From positions 1 to 24,408 of the forward strand of contig JAZUKH010000264.1 in assembly GCA_045643185.1 (NCBI GenBank): a DNA stretch of 24,408 nt, given 5' to 3'. Position 1 is the stretch's first letter, and each line of letters begins with the position of its first letter. The stretch comes from RGIG464 sp045643185 (GTDB taxonomy: Bacteria > Myxococcota_A > Bradymonadia > UBA4248). Below, one piece after another: positions 17,301 through 24,347 of this stretch. The translations under genes and the position numbers were made by a program. The notes under the pieces were generated by a model. That model saw only the letters and a list, made by a program, of their open reading frames with translations, made no database searches and had not been told where the DNA came from.

Positions 17301-19716
17301 TTGCGGTCTGGCCCATAACATTGAAAACACAACCCCCATCCATATCCAAGACGTTGATCTTGAGTTCAGCAATATTGATCTCCACACTTCAGCAACGGAC
17401 AACTGGGGATTCTACGGTTTATCTTACAAATATAACGACAATAACCAGCTCGAAGACTTCAATATCATTGACAACTTCAAACTCAAGACCGGTGTGATCA
17501 CATTCAGCTCTGGGGATAATGGTATACGAGGCATCAGTGGTCTGGCACATAAGAATATTAACAAAACCAAGGTTTCGAATATCGATATTCAATGGGGTAA
17601 GATCAAACAAGCTATATATGTTTATGGTCTGACGTCAGGGAATATCTCCAATAGCACGCTCGAAAACATCCAAATCAAATTTGACGACATCGACACGCCG
17701 TCTAATAAAGCGACATTTTACGGTCTATCAACGCAACTTTCATCCACGCTCAATACGCTTAAACTCGAAGCTGGGCACCTGAATCCCTCGGACATTTACG
17801 TACTTTCCAAAACGATTTCCAAAGACGCAAGTATCACTGACGTAACGCTGATCACCAAATCAACGCTTCTCAATTCCCCGGCCAATACGGGGGTGACTGG
17901 TATTGCAGAAAATGTCGAAGGTTCAATCACGAATGCCCAAATATATATCGATGGCGATATACGCAATTATCATTTTAGACCATTCAAAAGCTTTTTGAAT
18001 CAAGGCACGCTGAATGGCGATTTCATCCTTAAAGCCGGCCTAAAGCTCGATCGTGATGAAGAAGGAAACGTCAAATTTGATGAAAATGGCCACGCCATCC
18101 TCGCCAAAGACGACTCAGGTAATATCATTCGATATAATATCGAAACAACAAATAATTTTTATGGACTTACTGATTATGTCAAAAGTGATATTACCACCAA
18201 TATCGACCTTCAATTTGGAAACATCAAGTGTGTAAAAGACTTTTTTGGTTTTTCGTACAATCCGCAAAACCGAATCACAGGCAATATTCATATTGACACA
18301 GGTAACATTCAAACAGGAAGCTTATGTGGTTTCTATGGTGCCGATTACACATTGGGCTATCCAACGATCGTTGGCAACGTTGACCTCAATTTTGGCAATA
18401 TTGAAATAACCAAACAGCCTACCCAGAATGACTTTAAAGCAGCATCCGTCAACGCCTTCGGTCTAGCCTGCGATTTTTCAAACTTCGATGGCAAACTTAA
18501 TATCAATATCGGCAATATTAAAAACGCCGGTTACGTAACAGGGGCTTGTCACGAAATCAAAAGCGCTCATGACATACATGTCAAGCTCGGCGACATTCAA
18601 CAAACCAATTTTTCTTCTGCCGTTCAAGAAAAAACTTATATTTATGGTTATCTCAGTGGTCTCGCCAATATCATTTCAGGTCCTACGAGAAATATTTCTA
18701 TCGAAATGGGGAGCATCAAAACACCATTTTATGTTTGTGGTATAAGCAATACAAGCTCGAGTGCGTATATTGAGAATATCCAGGTCAAAGTTGGAAACAT
18801 CGATATGATCAGCTCATCGTTCTCCAGCGACTCTCACGGTGACGTTGACGGTTTTATCCGAGGAATCTCTTCTGCGGCCGAAATTCATAATGTCGATATC
18901 AATCTTGGCGATATCTCGCTCCGTAACGCGTACCAGACCTGGCTCTTCGGCTACGACTATAACACCTCCGTTAAAGCCGACGGCATTCGTCTACATGTAG
19001 GCAATATAACGGGCGCAGGCAGCGCTGGTTTGACCCGTACGCTGAAATATAACTTAAATAATGTCGCCTTCGACGCCGGCCTGATCAAAGCATCCACGCC
19101 CTACGCGATCTCAGGAACCACTGGCAATGCTACACTCTCCAATGCTGTCATTTATGCCAACTATGACGTCTCCCACAAACCAACGTCTATTGGTGGTCTC
19201 ATCAACACGATCAACGATTCGACGACCAAACTGACGCTGCACAGCGTCATGTCGGCCATTCGTTTCGTGAACGGCACCAACGAGGTCTCCGACTATCCAT
19301 TCCTTTTTGGCAGTATTAACGATAAATTCCTCAGCGATGGTGGCTACATTGACATGACCAGCGTTTACAAACCCGACAATAAGGTCTTCGATTTCAAGAA
19401 TCTGTACTGGATCAAACGCAACCCCAACGATGTCGCCTCGGATAAATTCCTCTACGATTCCGGCAACAAAAAGTTCTATTACACGGGCCTTGACCGCACC
19501 GCGCCGTTCGCCGTCGTGGACGCCAGCTTCGGCACCAGCACCGATCCTTCCCAGACCCTTTCGGGTTGCGAATCCGTATCCCTCCCGTCCTGCAACTCGC
19601 CTTGGTCAGACACCACCAAAAAGTTCGAGGAAGGCACCAAGAAAATCCTGCTTCCTTGGCTCAAAGACCTCGACATGAATGAACTACCAAGTGACGCAAG
19701 TTCAACGACGTTGTAA
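14320..19716 (+). CDS. Giant lipoprotein with about 20 Cys modules and a beta-helix-like solenoid
   Basis: This 1798 aa protein starts MSNHFRYALLALAAMTIAGC (lipid Cys at 20). Residues about 32-522 are a string of about 20 modules of the form C-x5-C-x(5-9)-C-x(4-7)-C, such as CTSNAQCDGLCIDTRCVA; these should be disulphide-bonded outside the cytoplasm. DSDCDGTNDVD followed by DQCPYNPN (about 527-550) resembles a thrombospondin type 3 calcium-binding repeat. FEIWHATDLNVLRETL (569-584) followed by LMRNINLYDAL resembles the cap found before GLUG-like or beta-helix domains. Residues about 690-1600 contain roughly 20 copies of a strand motif x-L-x-x-G-[ND]-I, many followed by YGL or CGL, consistent with a parallel beta-helix. 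A non-repetitive C-terminal segment of about 190 residues with two Cys follows. It is a paralogue of the convergent gene at 19894-23811. A surface adhesin or coat fibre is the best guess; no enzyme motif is seen. Confidence 0.93.
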   Translation: MSNHFRYALLALAAMTIAGCSDDKKPEATSLCNENTCGENETCNDQTGLCEPNMGCVSDETCNGKYCHNGTCVECVRDDQCADAQKCRNNQCEYECSENSQCDGYCADHKCQACTSRSQCDDGDLCRNGKCLAPSETNIECESDDDCSDNKVCKLENNQCVRCVDEDDCTNNEICRSDNTCGPECTSNAQCDGLCIDTRCVACNTSEECGDDLICHLGACKSPGDLPEGTCNTKADCKYYNVGNICDHNQCVECVENNDCAENADAPVCSNNQCVQCNDDTNCAGDAPACVDHVCVECGDNTYCAANEGGNNVCDRETTTCVFCASNADCQDDLVCVDKSECKVECATDDDCDGDRRCSQNANMVNKRCGECFSNEECAESVTGAICDLTSYRCVECLDNTQCSADNKICQNNTCVFECDDTHACSNASTPYCLDNHCKQCQTNDDCTVDGEVCHTDKGAQDNTCHDTCFDIACPTNSTCVPTKVGADGFGVCENFLCNCKDSEICVESSIGNTLCTTSKTCDAKLDSDCDGTNDVDEAGEVLDQCPYNPNLQTLRDGQSCNLDGTNVFEIWHATDLNVLRETLATNPSVSKVRLMRNINLYDALTAPENDVKRRNFQAVNNIAINDATCAIRWTPIDLSGIDFDGQDHTITVQAPSLTDPSVGDLCATTFPIFGQVDDAQIHALNLYFNARGWSKASLAREVKASTIYDIDVTANVTLEPTAVFDEPGGEEEDVKYHYGIIASHAEDSEIHHIHYKGSINQSGTPATATIAGFGGIVYHASKTQLHDLTLEIARANSNVRNLSFVLGQPTNGTVVKDFKTKVDTLITNNVTAVGLFAANSTGTTIIGNETQDADTTNIEVKSITATTPDKASAIAFTGDVDKDTSLYNINLKLGDIETNAKLTVRFLSLGELSSPVKNFHVTTGKLTSTNELAYLPFALVDTTANDISLENVTLDLGDITLQTKAYFTPIEKLQSSVENFKLKVGNIQEALYVCGLAHNIENTTPIHIQDVDLEFSNIDLHTSATDNWGFYGLSYKYNDNNQLEDFNIIDNFKLKTGVITFSSGDNGIRGISGLAHKNINKTKVSNIDIQWGKIKQAIYVYGLTSGNISNSTLENIQIKFDDIDTPSNKATFYGLSTQLSSTLNTLKLEAGHLNPSDIYVLSKTISKDASITDVTLITKSTLLNSPANTGVTGIAENVEGSITNAQIYIDGDIRNYHFRPFKSFLNQGTLNGDFILKAGLKLDRDEEGNVKFDENGHAILAKDDSGNIIRYNIETTNNFYGLTDYVKSDITTNIDLQFGNIKCVKDFFGFSYNPQNRITGNIHIDTGNIQTGSLCGFYGADYTLGYPTIVGNVDLNFGNIEITKQPTQNDFKAASVNAFGLACDFSNFDGKLNINIGNIKNAGYVTGACHEIKSAHDIHVKLGDIQQTNFSSAVQEKTYIYGYLSGLANIISGPTRNISIEMGSIKTPFYVCGISNTSSSAYIENIQVKVGNIDMISSSFSSDSHGDVDGFIRGISSAAEIHNVDINLGDISLRNAYQTWLFGYDYNTSVKADGIRLHVGNITGAGSAGLTRTLKYNLNNVAFDAGLIKASTPYAISGTTGNATLSNAVIYANYDVSHKPTSIGGLINTINDSTTKLTLHSVMSAIRFVNGTNEVSDYPFLFGSINDKFLSDGGYIDMTSVYKPDNKVFDFKNLYWIKRNPNDVASDKFLYDSGNKKFYYTGLDRTAPFAVVDASFGTSTDPSQTLSGCESVSLPSCNSPWSDTTKKFEEGTKKILLPWLKDLDMNELPSDASSTTL
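14413..15885 (+). repeat. Array of about 20 Cys-module coding repeats
   Basis: Each unit is about 18-28 codons and ends with a pattern like C-[VK]-x-[CE]. Longer and shorter units are interspersed (for example CSENSQCDGYCADHKCQA and CNTKADCKYYNVGNICDHNQCVE). Units are diverged at the DNA level, so the array is old compared with the near-identical repeats of the convergent paralogue. Confidence 0.8.
16996..19110 (+). repeat. Solenoid repeat region coding about 20 'G-[ND]-I' strands
   Basis: Recurrent motifs include LKLGDI, LDLGDI, LKVGNI, LQFGNI, IDTGNI, LNFGNI, INIGNI, VKLGDI, VKVGNI, INLGDI and LHVGNI, spaced about 28-50 residues apart. The alternation of an N-G-x-strand with a YGL/CGL strand fits successive coils of a right- or left-handed beta-helix; handedness cannot be judged. 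Confidence 0.75.
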
Positions 19717-19733
19717 TTCGTTTCAAGTCATTC

Positions 19734-19759
19734 GGTCTAACGGCATTCGCCGTTAGACC
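19734..19759 (+). terminator. Perfect hairpin 1 downstream of the beta-helix gene
   Basis: GGTCTAACGGC and GCCGTTAGACC are exact inverse complements around an ATTC loop, 17 bp after the stop. There is no U-run, so it is a possible terminator or mRNA 3'-end stabiliser for convergent genes rather than a textbook intrinsic terminator. It belongs to a two-unit tandem repeat with the hairpin at 19786-19815. Confidence 0.6.
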
Positions 19760-19785
19760 ACACATCGTAATTCGTTTTTAGTCAT

Positions 19786-19815
19786 GCGGGCTATCGGCAT
19801 TCGCCGATAGCCCGC
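19786..19815 (+). terminator. Perfect hairpin 2 downstream of the beta-helix gene
   Basis: GCGGGCTATCGGC and GCCGATAGCCCGC form a 13 bp perfect stem with the same ATTC loop as hairpin 1. It lies between two convergent genes and could serve either strand. The stem differs from hairpin 1 at several paired sites, with both partners changed. Confidence 0.6.
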
Positions 19816-19893
19816 ACTTGTCATTCAAAAAAGCTTAGCTTTAAAATCGCTCCAGCCCTTTATCGGCCTAGAGTTTGGACATAGCCAACTTTT

Positions 19894-22800
19894 TTAATTA
19901 GGCTGTGCAACGCCCACACGCTCAGCGATCGTCACCGTGACATTTGTCATTGGGCAGTCACTGCCAGACATACTTCCAAGTTTGACCGTGTCATAGATTT
20001 TTCCATTATTCACGGTAAATTTGCCAGTCTCAAAGGTCGAATCTGACAAGGAACTCCCCGCGCCCCAGTACCAGCCGATCACGGAACCTGTATATCCCTC
20101 TTTCATGACCGAAATATCACCAAATTTCGCCTGAATGCGTTCCGCGACAACGTTATAACTCGTCTCACCACGAACGAAGCCATCAAAATCACCTCTGGGA
20201 GAAACAATAATATCACCATACTGAATTGAGACCAGTGGCGCGTCACTGGATTCAGTGCTAGTAATGCTCAGATCTTTACTTAAAACATTGCTAAATCCAG
20301 TTGTATAAAATGCGGCATTGACATCGCCGTAGACCATATTGATATTAGAAACATTTCCACCGATCTTATTTGCCAGACCATTAAAGAAACGAATAACTTT
20401 GTCCGTAGAGAACGAAACCTGCGTTACATTACCGACATTGAGTGTCACATCGTGGGGATTGGTAGCACTATTGCTTAATCCGTTAAATTGCCCAACGCCA
20501 GTAATATTACCATAGCTTATTGACAGTTTGCCCTTGATATTATTGTAGTCATACGAATTGGTAAAACCATTAAAATACAAATCACTCGCGCTATTATTGT
20601 ATGAAAATACAAAATCTTCGTCTGTGGAACGCATCTCAATATTTCCGGTAGAAATGCTCACATCCTTCTCAAATTTTGGAGTATATGATTCAAAACCGCC
20701 ATAAAACTTAAAAGCTTTAATATTGCCCGCAGTGACTGAAATATTGTCCTTAAATGTCGAAGATAATTGCTGAGCAATACCAAAATATCTATCCGTATCG
20801 ATATTTTGTATAACGATTTCAACAGGTTTTGAAAATTCAGAGTAAACTGAATAACCCAAACCAAAATAATCCACAGCTTTTAGATTACCGTAATGAAGTT
20901 TGATCTCAGCATTATTACTTTGTAAATTTGTATAATCAGACAATAGATAAATATTACCAGACGATTTAATTTCATATTGTTGATACGAGCTATCAGATTC
21001 TTGAGCCAAAACAGGAAGGCCATTCTCCAATACCAACTCGTCCTTATCATCACGCTTGAGCGCTAAAGCGGCATAGACAGAAAAACTATCAGTCAAGGAT
21101 CCATAGAGATGATAAAATGGACGAATGATCTCAACATCAGCATTTCCGTCTAAATAATACGCAATATTCGATAATGTTCCATCTTCATTGTAAATAATAT
21201 ACAATCCCTTTCCTGTAATTCCTCGAGCAATCACTGTCGCATTACTGATCGTCGATGAGGATGTCTGGTCTTTAGTCAGCAAATAGTTGTAGTCAGGCTT
21301 CGCCTGAATCTTCCCAAGTTCGATCCAGATATTGCTCAGATTGCCTTCAATTACGTCAGCGACACCATACACGGATGTATCCCAAGATGTTGTTCTGTCA
21401 AACGCATTCAGATCTCCAGCCTTGACTTTTAATTGATCAATCGATGCGCAGCTCACTCCTGGCCCCACCCCCATAAACAGATCAAATCCGTTCACATCAC
21501 CAAATTCAAATGACGCATCCTTGAGATCAACCGGAATACAGTTCATACTCAGATATTCGCTATAACCAAACACAAAATGCTGAGCGCTCTCACTTTCGAA
21601 GAAATCCAGGTTGCCCGTCTTCACCCTCAAATGCTCAACATAACTTACGCCTTTCATCGCCCCTGAGAGTCCCAAAAAGCCCAAGTTAATATTAACTTCA
21701 GAATCTGTCGCAAACACCATGTCGCCAAACTCGAGGTCGATATTAGACAATGATTTCTCCGTGATCGTACTCAAATCATCGGCCAGCGCATAAACATAGC
21801 CTGCCGTGATATTGCCTGTCTTGACCTTCAGCCCGTTGATGGCACCAAGCATGGTGTCAGCGACCATCGCTAACTCGGCCCCCTTAGCCACTTGAATGTC
21901 CCCAGCCTCGATGGACACATTCTCAATGTCATTCAACAGATGCCCCCCAACCAAATTTATATTGGTGTGATCCAGGGTCATATCGCCGTATTTCAGATTT
22001 AAGCCAGTGATCACATCCGACGTATCTGTGAAATAGATAAAACCAACAGAAGAGATCAAGCTATTCTCATTCTTCGCATTGATCGCCTGAATATCGACGT
22101 TGATCGTATCTTCAGGCAAGGTATGATTACCGATTATTTCGTTATTTCCAGGAATGCCGTCCGATTCACCGACCGTGTACACACTGGAATCCTGCGCCAG
22201 CACATCCTTCACGGTAATCTGGAAGTCATAGATCTTGGAAGCTGCGGTCGCTTCTGTGATGAAAACGGCAGTAGCATGGTCGAGATTGACTGAATCAATA
22301 GCCATGGTCAGGCGTTCAACCGTAGTACCGGCCTTCAAATTCATAGCAACGCCGCCGATATAGCTGCCATCTTCGGACTGAGCAGACCAATTCCCCATAT
22401 AAACGAAGTCCTGAACCTTGCTACCTGAAATGGTATCAGCCACGATAGCGAACGCGTCCGTTTTTTCACCTGCGTCGGCACGTGCGTCTTCACCGAGACG
22501 CGCTTCTTTTTCAAGGTTGACGTTCGCGCGAACAGTCAGGTTGGTGATCTCAGAGTCCTTGATATTGTCGGCGAACATGGCTTTGGCCTGACCACGCATG
22601 TTGTAATACAGGTTCAGCTGATCAACCTTGCTATTCGCACCAATCGTACCGAACAACGGCATCGTGAGTGAACAAATGTCGGCAACGGACGGATCCGCTT
22701 CTGACGGAGCCCAAGCTGTGACGAAAAACCCGTTGCCCACAAACTCGGTGCCTTCAGGCAGATCGATCGACGTCCATTTGACGAGGCATGTCGCATCGTC

Positions 22801-23811
22801 GATGGCTTTGGCGTTCACATCAGCAAACGCGACGCGCTTGAACTCGTTGTCTTTATCAACGATGGCATCATAGAGGTTGACCGTGTTCATGAGGGCCACC
22901 TTGGCCGGCTTCGAATCCGAATTGAGCGCTTCACGCAGTTTAGACAGATCGCTTGCGTGCCAAATCTCGAACGTATCCCCATTTATGTTACAGTTCTGAC
23001 CATCGGCAAGCGTCTGAATATTCGGATTGTGCGGACAGGCATCGAGTGCCACACCGTCGTCGTCCAAGTCATTCACACCATCACAATCGCTATCCTGGGT
23101 GAGGTCGCACGCGTCTTTATCAGTAATACAAACGGGCGTGCCCGGGGCCACCATCTCGCATACCATACCAGTTTGGCAATTACAGATCATGTGTTCGCAC
23201 ATCAACGATATCTCGTTACAGATATTACCTTTAGGGTTACTGGCGCAATCATCATTGGTAACGCATTCTACGCAGACATTACTTGTCATTGAATCATTCT
23301 TACCGCACACCAGATCACCATCACACTGGTCACTGGTCTCGCACGGTGCACATTTGTGGTTGCTGCAAATGCCATCGCAGTCCGTATTGGCCGTGCATTC
23401 ATAAACACATGTGTGATCAGAGGTACAAATTTTGTTATCAGTACATTCTTCATCTGTCGTGCATTCGTAGCCACACGTGTGGTCAGATTTGCAAACTTTG
23501 TCGCCGTCACATTCTTCGTCGGTCGTGCAAGCATAGCCACACGTGTGGTCGGATTTGCAGACTTTGTCGCCGTCACAATGGCTCGTGTCGTAACATTCCA
23601 CGCAGACATGCGACAAACAGTGTTTGGATGAACAATCTTCGTCATCGTTGCACTCCATGATCGGCACACAGATGTTTTGAGTCCGGCCACAGACTTCGTT
23701 CGCCGTACAAATGCTCGTGCCACAACGCGGATAAGGAACAGACTCATTCTCGCAGGAAACCAACGAAAGAGCGGCCACAGAAAACAATACAAATGTCAAA
23801 TTTCGTTTCAT
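19894..23811 (-). CDS. Giant lipoprotein with about nine Cys modules and a beta-helix-like solenoid (convergent paralogue)
   Basis: The 1305 aa protein is read leftward from ATG at 23809-23811. This start gives MKRNLTFVLFSVAALSLVSC (lipid Cys at 20) and has GGTGA 5 nt upstream; the frame stays open to 23895, but that would bury the signal peptide behind 28 extra residues. Residues about 28-235 hold about nine Cys modules, three of which are near-identical in tandem. DSDCDGVNDLD with DACPHNPN (about 238-262) is thrombospondin type 3-like. FEIWHASDLSKLREAL begins at residue 281 and aligns with the same block in the gene at 14320. About 18 solenoid strands such as LKYGDM, VKTGNI, LEFGDM, ISTGNI, ISYGNI and LNVGNV occupy about 605-1260. 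The protein ends soon after the solenoid and lacks the long C-terminal segment of its paralogue. Probably surface-exposed; partner or ligand unknown. Confidence 0.92.
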   Translation of the reverse strand: MKRNLTFVLFSVAALSLVSCENESVPYPRCGTSICTANEVCGRTQNICVPIMECNDDEDCSSKHCLSHVCVECYDTSHCDGDKVCKSDHTCGYACTTDEECDGDKVCKSDHTCGYECTTDEECTDNKICTSDHTCVYECTANTDCDGICSNHKCAPCETSDQCDGDLVCGKNDSMTSNVCVECVTNDDCASNPKGNICNEISLMCEHMICNCQTGMVCEMVAPGTPVCITDKDACDLTQDSDCDGVNDLDDDGVALDACPHNPNIQTLADGQNCNINGDTFEIWHASDLSKLREALNSDSKPAKVALMNTVNLYDAIVDKDNEFKRVAFADVNAKAIDDATCLVKWTSIDLPEGTEFVGNGFFVTAWAPSEADPSVADICSLTMPLFGTIGANSKVDQLNLYYNMRGQAKAMFADNIKDSEITNLTVRANVNLEKEARLGEDARADAGEKTDAFAIVADTISGSKVQDFVYMGNWSAQSEDGSYIGGVAMNLKAGTTVERLTMAIDSVNLDHATAVFITEATAASKIYDFQITVKDVLAQDSSVYTVGESDGIPGNNEIIGNHTLPEDTINVDIQAINAKNENSLISSVGFIYFTDTSDVITGLNLKYGDMTLDHTNINLVGGHLLNDIENVSIEAGDIQVAKGAELAMVADTMLGAINGLKVKTGNITAGYVYALADDLSTITEKSLSNIDLEFGDMVFATDSEVNINLGFLGLSGAMKGVSYVEHLRVKTGNLDFFESESAQHFVFGYSEYLSMNCIPVDLKDASFEFGDVNGFDLFMGVGPGVSCASIDQLKVKAGDLNAFDRTTSWDTSVYGVADVIEGNLSNIWIELGKIQAKPDYNYLLTKDQTSSSTISNATVIARGITGKGLYIIYNEDGTLSNIAYYLDGNADVEIIRPFYHLYGSLTDSFSVYAALALKRDDKDELVLENGLPVLAQESDSSYQQYEIKSSGNIYLLSDYTNLQSNNAEIKLHYGNLKAVDYFGLGYSVYSEFSKPVEIVIQNIDTDRYFGIAQQLSSTFKDNISVTAGNIKAFKFYGGFESYTPKFEKDVSISTGNIEMRSTDEDFVFSYNNSASDLYFNGFTNSYDYNNIKGKLSISYGNITGVGQFNGLSNSATNPHDVTLNVGNVTQVSFSTDKVIRFFNGLANKIGGNVSNINMVYGDVNAAFYTTGFSNVLSKDLSITSTESSDAPLVSIQYGDIIVSPRGDFDGFVRGETSYNVVAERIQAKFGDISVMKEGYTGSVIGWYWGAGSSLSDSTFETGKFTVNNGKIYDTVKLGSMSGSDCPMTNVTVTIAERVGVAQPN
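23381..23580 (-). repeat. Three tandem 66 bp Cys-module repeats
   Basis: A 66 bp (22 codon) unit coding CDGDKVCKSDHTCGY followed by xCTTDEE recurs with period 66; equivalent positions are 23401, 23467 and 23533. The two right-hand units differ at only a few bases, the left-hand one is more diverged. This implies recent in-frame duplication. Confidence 0.85.
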
Positions 23812-23816
23812 TGTCA

Positions 23817-23821
23817 TCACC
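23817..23821 (-). promoter_or_regulatory. Shine-Dalgarno site of the leftward lipoprotein gene
   Basis: Read on the - strand, GGTGA lies 5 nt before the ATG at 23811. It overlaps the alternative ATG at 23817, which argues for the downstream ATG. Confidence 0.55.
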
Positions 23822-23893
23822 AGTTTGCCGATCGATGTATACAAAAAACACGTTCCCAAGTGATATAACACCGCGCACGATCTTAAAACACGC

Positions 23894-23930
23894 AATGCAC
23901 ACTTAGTGAACTTGAAATACAGTGTGCATT
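23894..23930. promoter_or_regulatory. Inverted repeat upstream of the leftward lipoprotein gene
   Basis: AATGCACAC (23894-23902) and GTGTGCATT (23922-23930) are exact inverse complements separated by 19 bp, 83 bp upstream of the start codon. On the - strand a TAGAAT hexamer directly abuts the outer arm and could be a -10 element. A regulator operator or a leader hairpin are both possible. Confidence 0.4.
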
Positions 23931-24037
23931 CTAACAGGAATATGAATCAAATAAAGCGCAAAATCTACCCAAAGCGCCTGGAAGGAGCAAGTAAATCCCC
24001 CCTTGCTCATTGAAACGAAACGCAAGATGGGCAAGAC

Positions 24038-24076
24038 AAAAAAAGCCGTTGCGTGCGCTTGCCACTAACAACGGCT
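24038..24076 (-). terminator. Intrinsic terminator for leftward transcription (end of rRNA operon)
   Basis: On the - strand the stem AGCCGTTG / CAACGGCT (24069-24076 with 24044-24051) encloses a 17 nt loop and is followed by a run of seven T (complement of A at 24038-24044). It lies about 270 bp beyond the 5S gene in the direction of its transcription and before the next leftward gene. Confidence 0.8.
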
Positions 24077-24147
24077 ACCACTACGAGCACCTGAGCAGAT
24101 ACGAGGAAACAAGGAGAAATTCGAGGGCGCGGCCTGGGGACCGTAAC

Positions 24148-24186
24148 CGAGAATTTCGACAAAGTTGAACGAAATAGATGCCGAAA
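24148..24186 (-). repeat. Post-5S direct repeat, unit distal to 5S
   Basis: A 39 bp element reading CGAGAATTTCGAC ... TAGATGCCGAAA on the + strand is a diverged duplicate of 24297-24334. Its ends GAATTTCG and CGAAATTC are themselves inverse complements, so each unit can fold. Confidence 0.7.
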
Positions 24187-24230
24187 TTCGAAAGTCAAAA
24201 ACGACGGTTTTAATTGTTTCGAGCCTCGTA

Positions 24231-24253
24231 GAGACGTGCGGCCCGCACGTCTC
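24231..24253 (-). repeat. Perfect 10 bp hairpin in the post-5S spacer
   Basis: GAGACGTGCG and CGCACGTCTC pair exactly around a GCC loop. It lies midway between the two direct repeats. There is no adjacent T-run on either strand, so it may be an RNA processing structure rather than a terminator. Confidence 0.65.
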
Positions 24254-24296
24254 CATAAATCAGACCCCACGTCGCAACGAAGATTTCACGTTTACA

Positions 24297-24334
24297 CGAG
24301 TATTTCGACGATGTTGACGAAGTAGATGCCGAAA
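24297..24334 (-). repeat. Post-5S direct repeat, unit next to 5S
   Basis: CGAGTATTTCGAC ... TAGATGCCGAAA repeats the element at 24148-24186 about 148 bp away with a few substitutions and one indel. It lies 14 bp from the 5S 3' end, just after the T-rich tract. Confidence 0.7.
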
Positions 24335-24347
24335 AAAATAAAAAAAA

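Larger units (their letters stand above)
19713..19815 (+). repeat. Tandem duplication of a hairpin unit with 54 bp period
   Basis: GTAATTCGTTTCAAGTCAT (19713-19731) recurs as GTAATTCGTTTTTAGTCAT (19767-19785), each followed by a hairpin with an ATTC loop. The first unit includes the TAA stop codon of the upstream gene, so the repeated element begins inside the end of the coding sequence. Confidence 0.8.
23812..24347. other. Non-coding stretch between the lipoprotein gene and the 5S rRNA
   Basis: No convincing gene is seen in these 536 bp. On the - strand it holds the leader of the lipoprotein gene with a 9 bp inverted repeat, an intrinsic terminator near 24038-24076, and a post-5S spacer with a duplicated ~38 bp element and a perfect 10 bp hairpin. 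Short open frames here (24007-24270, - strand) have no ribosome site or recognisable product. Confidence 0.6.

Noticed and set aside
19826..19845. Intrinsic terminator for the leftward gene (AAAGC-TTA-GCTTT with T-run)
   Set aside because: The stem is only five A/T-rich pairs and the T-run overlaps it; too weak to call.
23381..23580. CRISPR-like spaced repeats
   Set aside because: The repeats are contiguous 66 bp in-frame coding units without unique spacers and no cas gene is near.
23812..23895. Upstream start for the leftward lipoprotein at 23895
   Set aside because: It would place 28 residues before a clean lipoprotein signal peptide and falls in the inverted repeat; ATG at 23811 has a better ribosome site and lipobox position.
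24007..24270. Small leftward open frames of 63-87 codons in the post-5S spacer
   Set aside because: They overlap the terminator and hairpins, lack ribosome sites and have no recognisable product.
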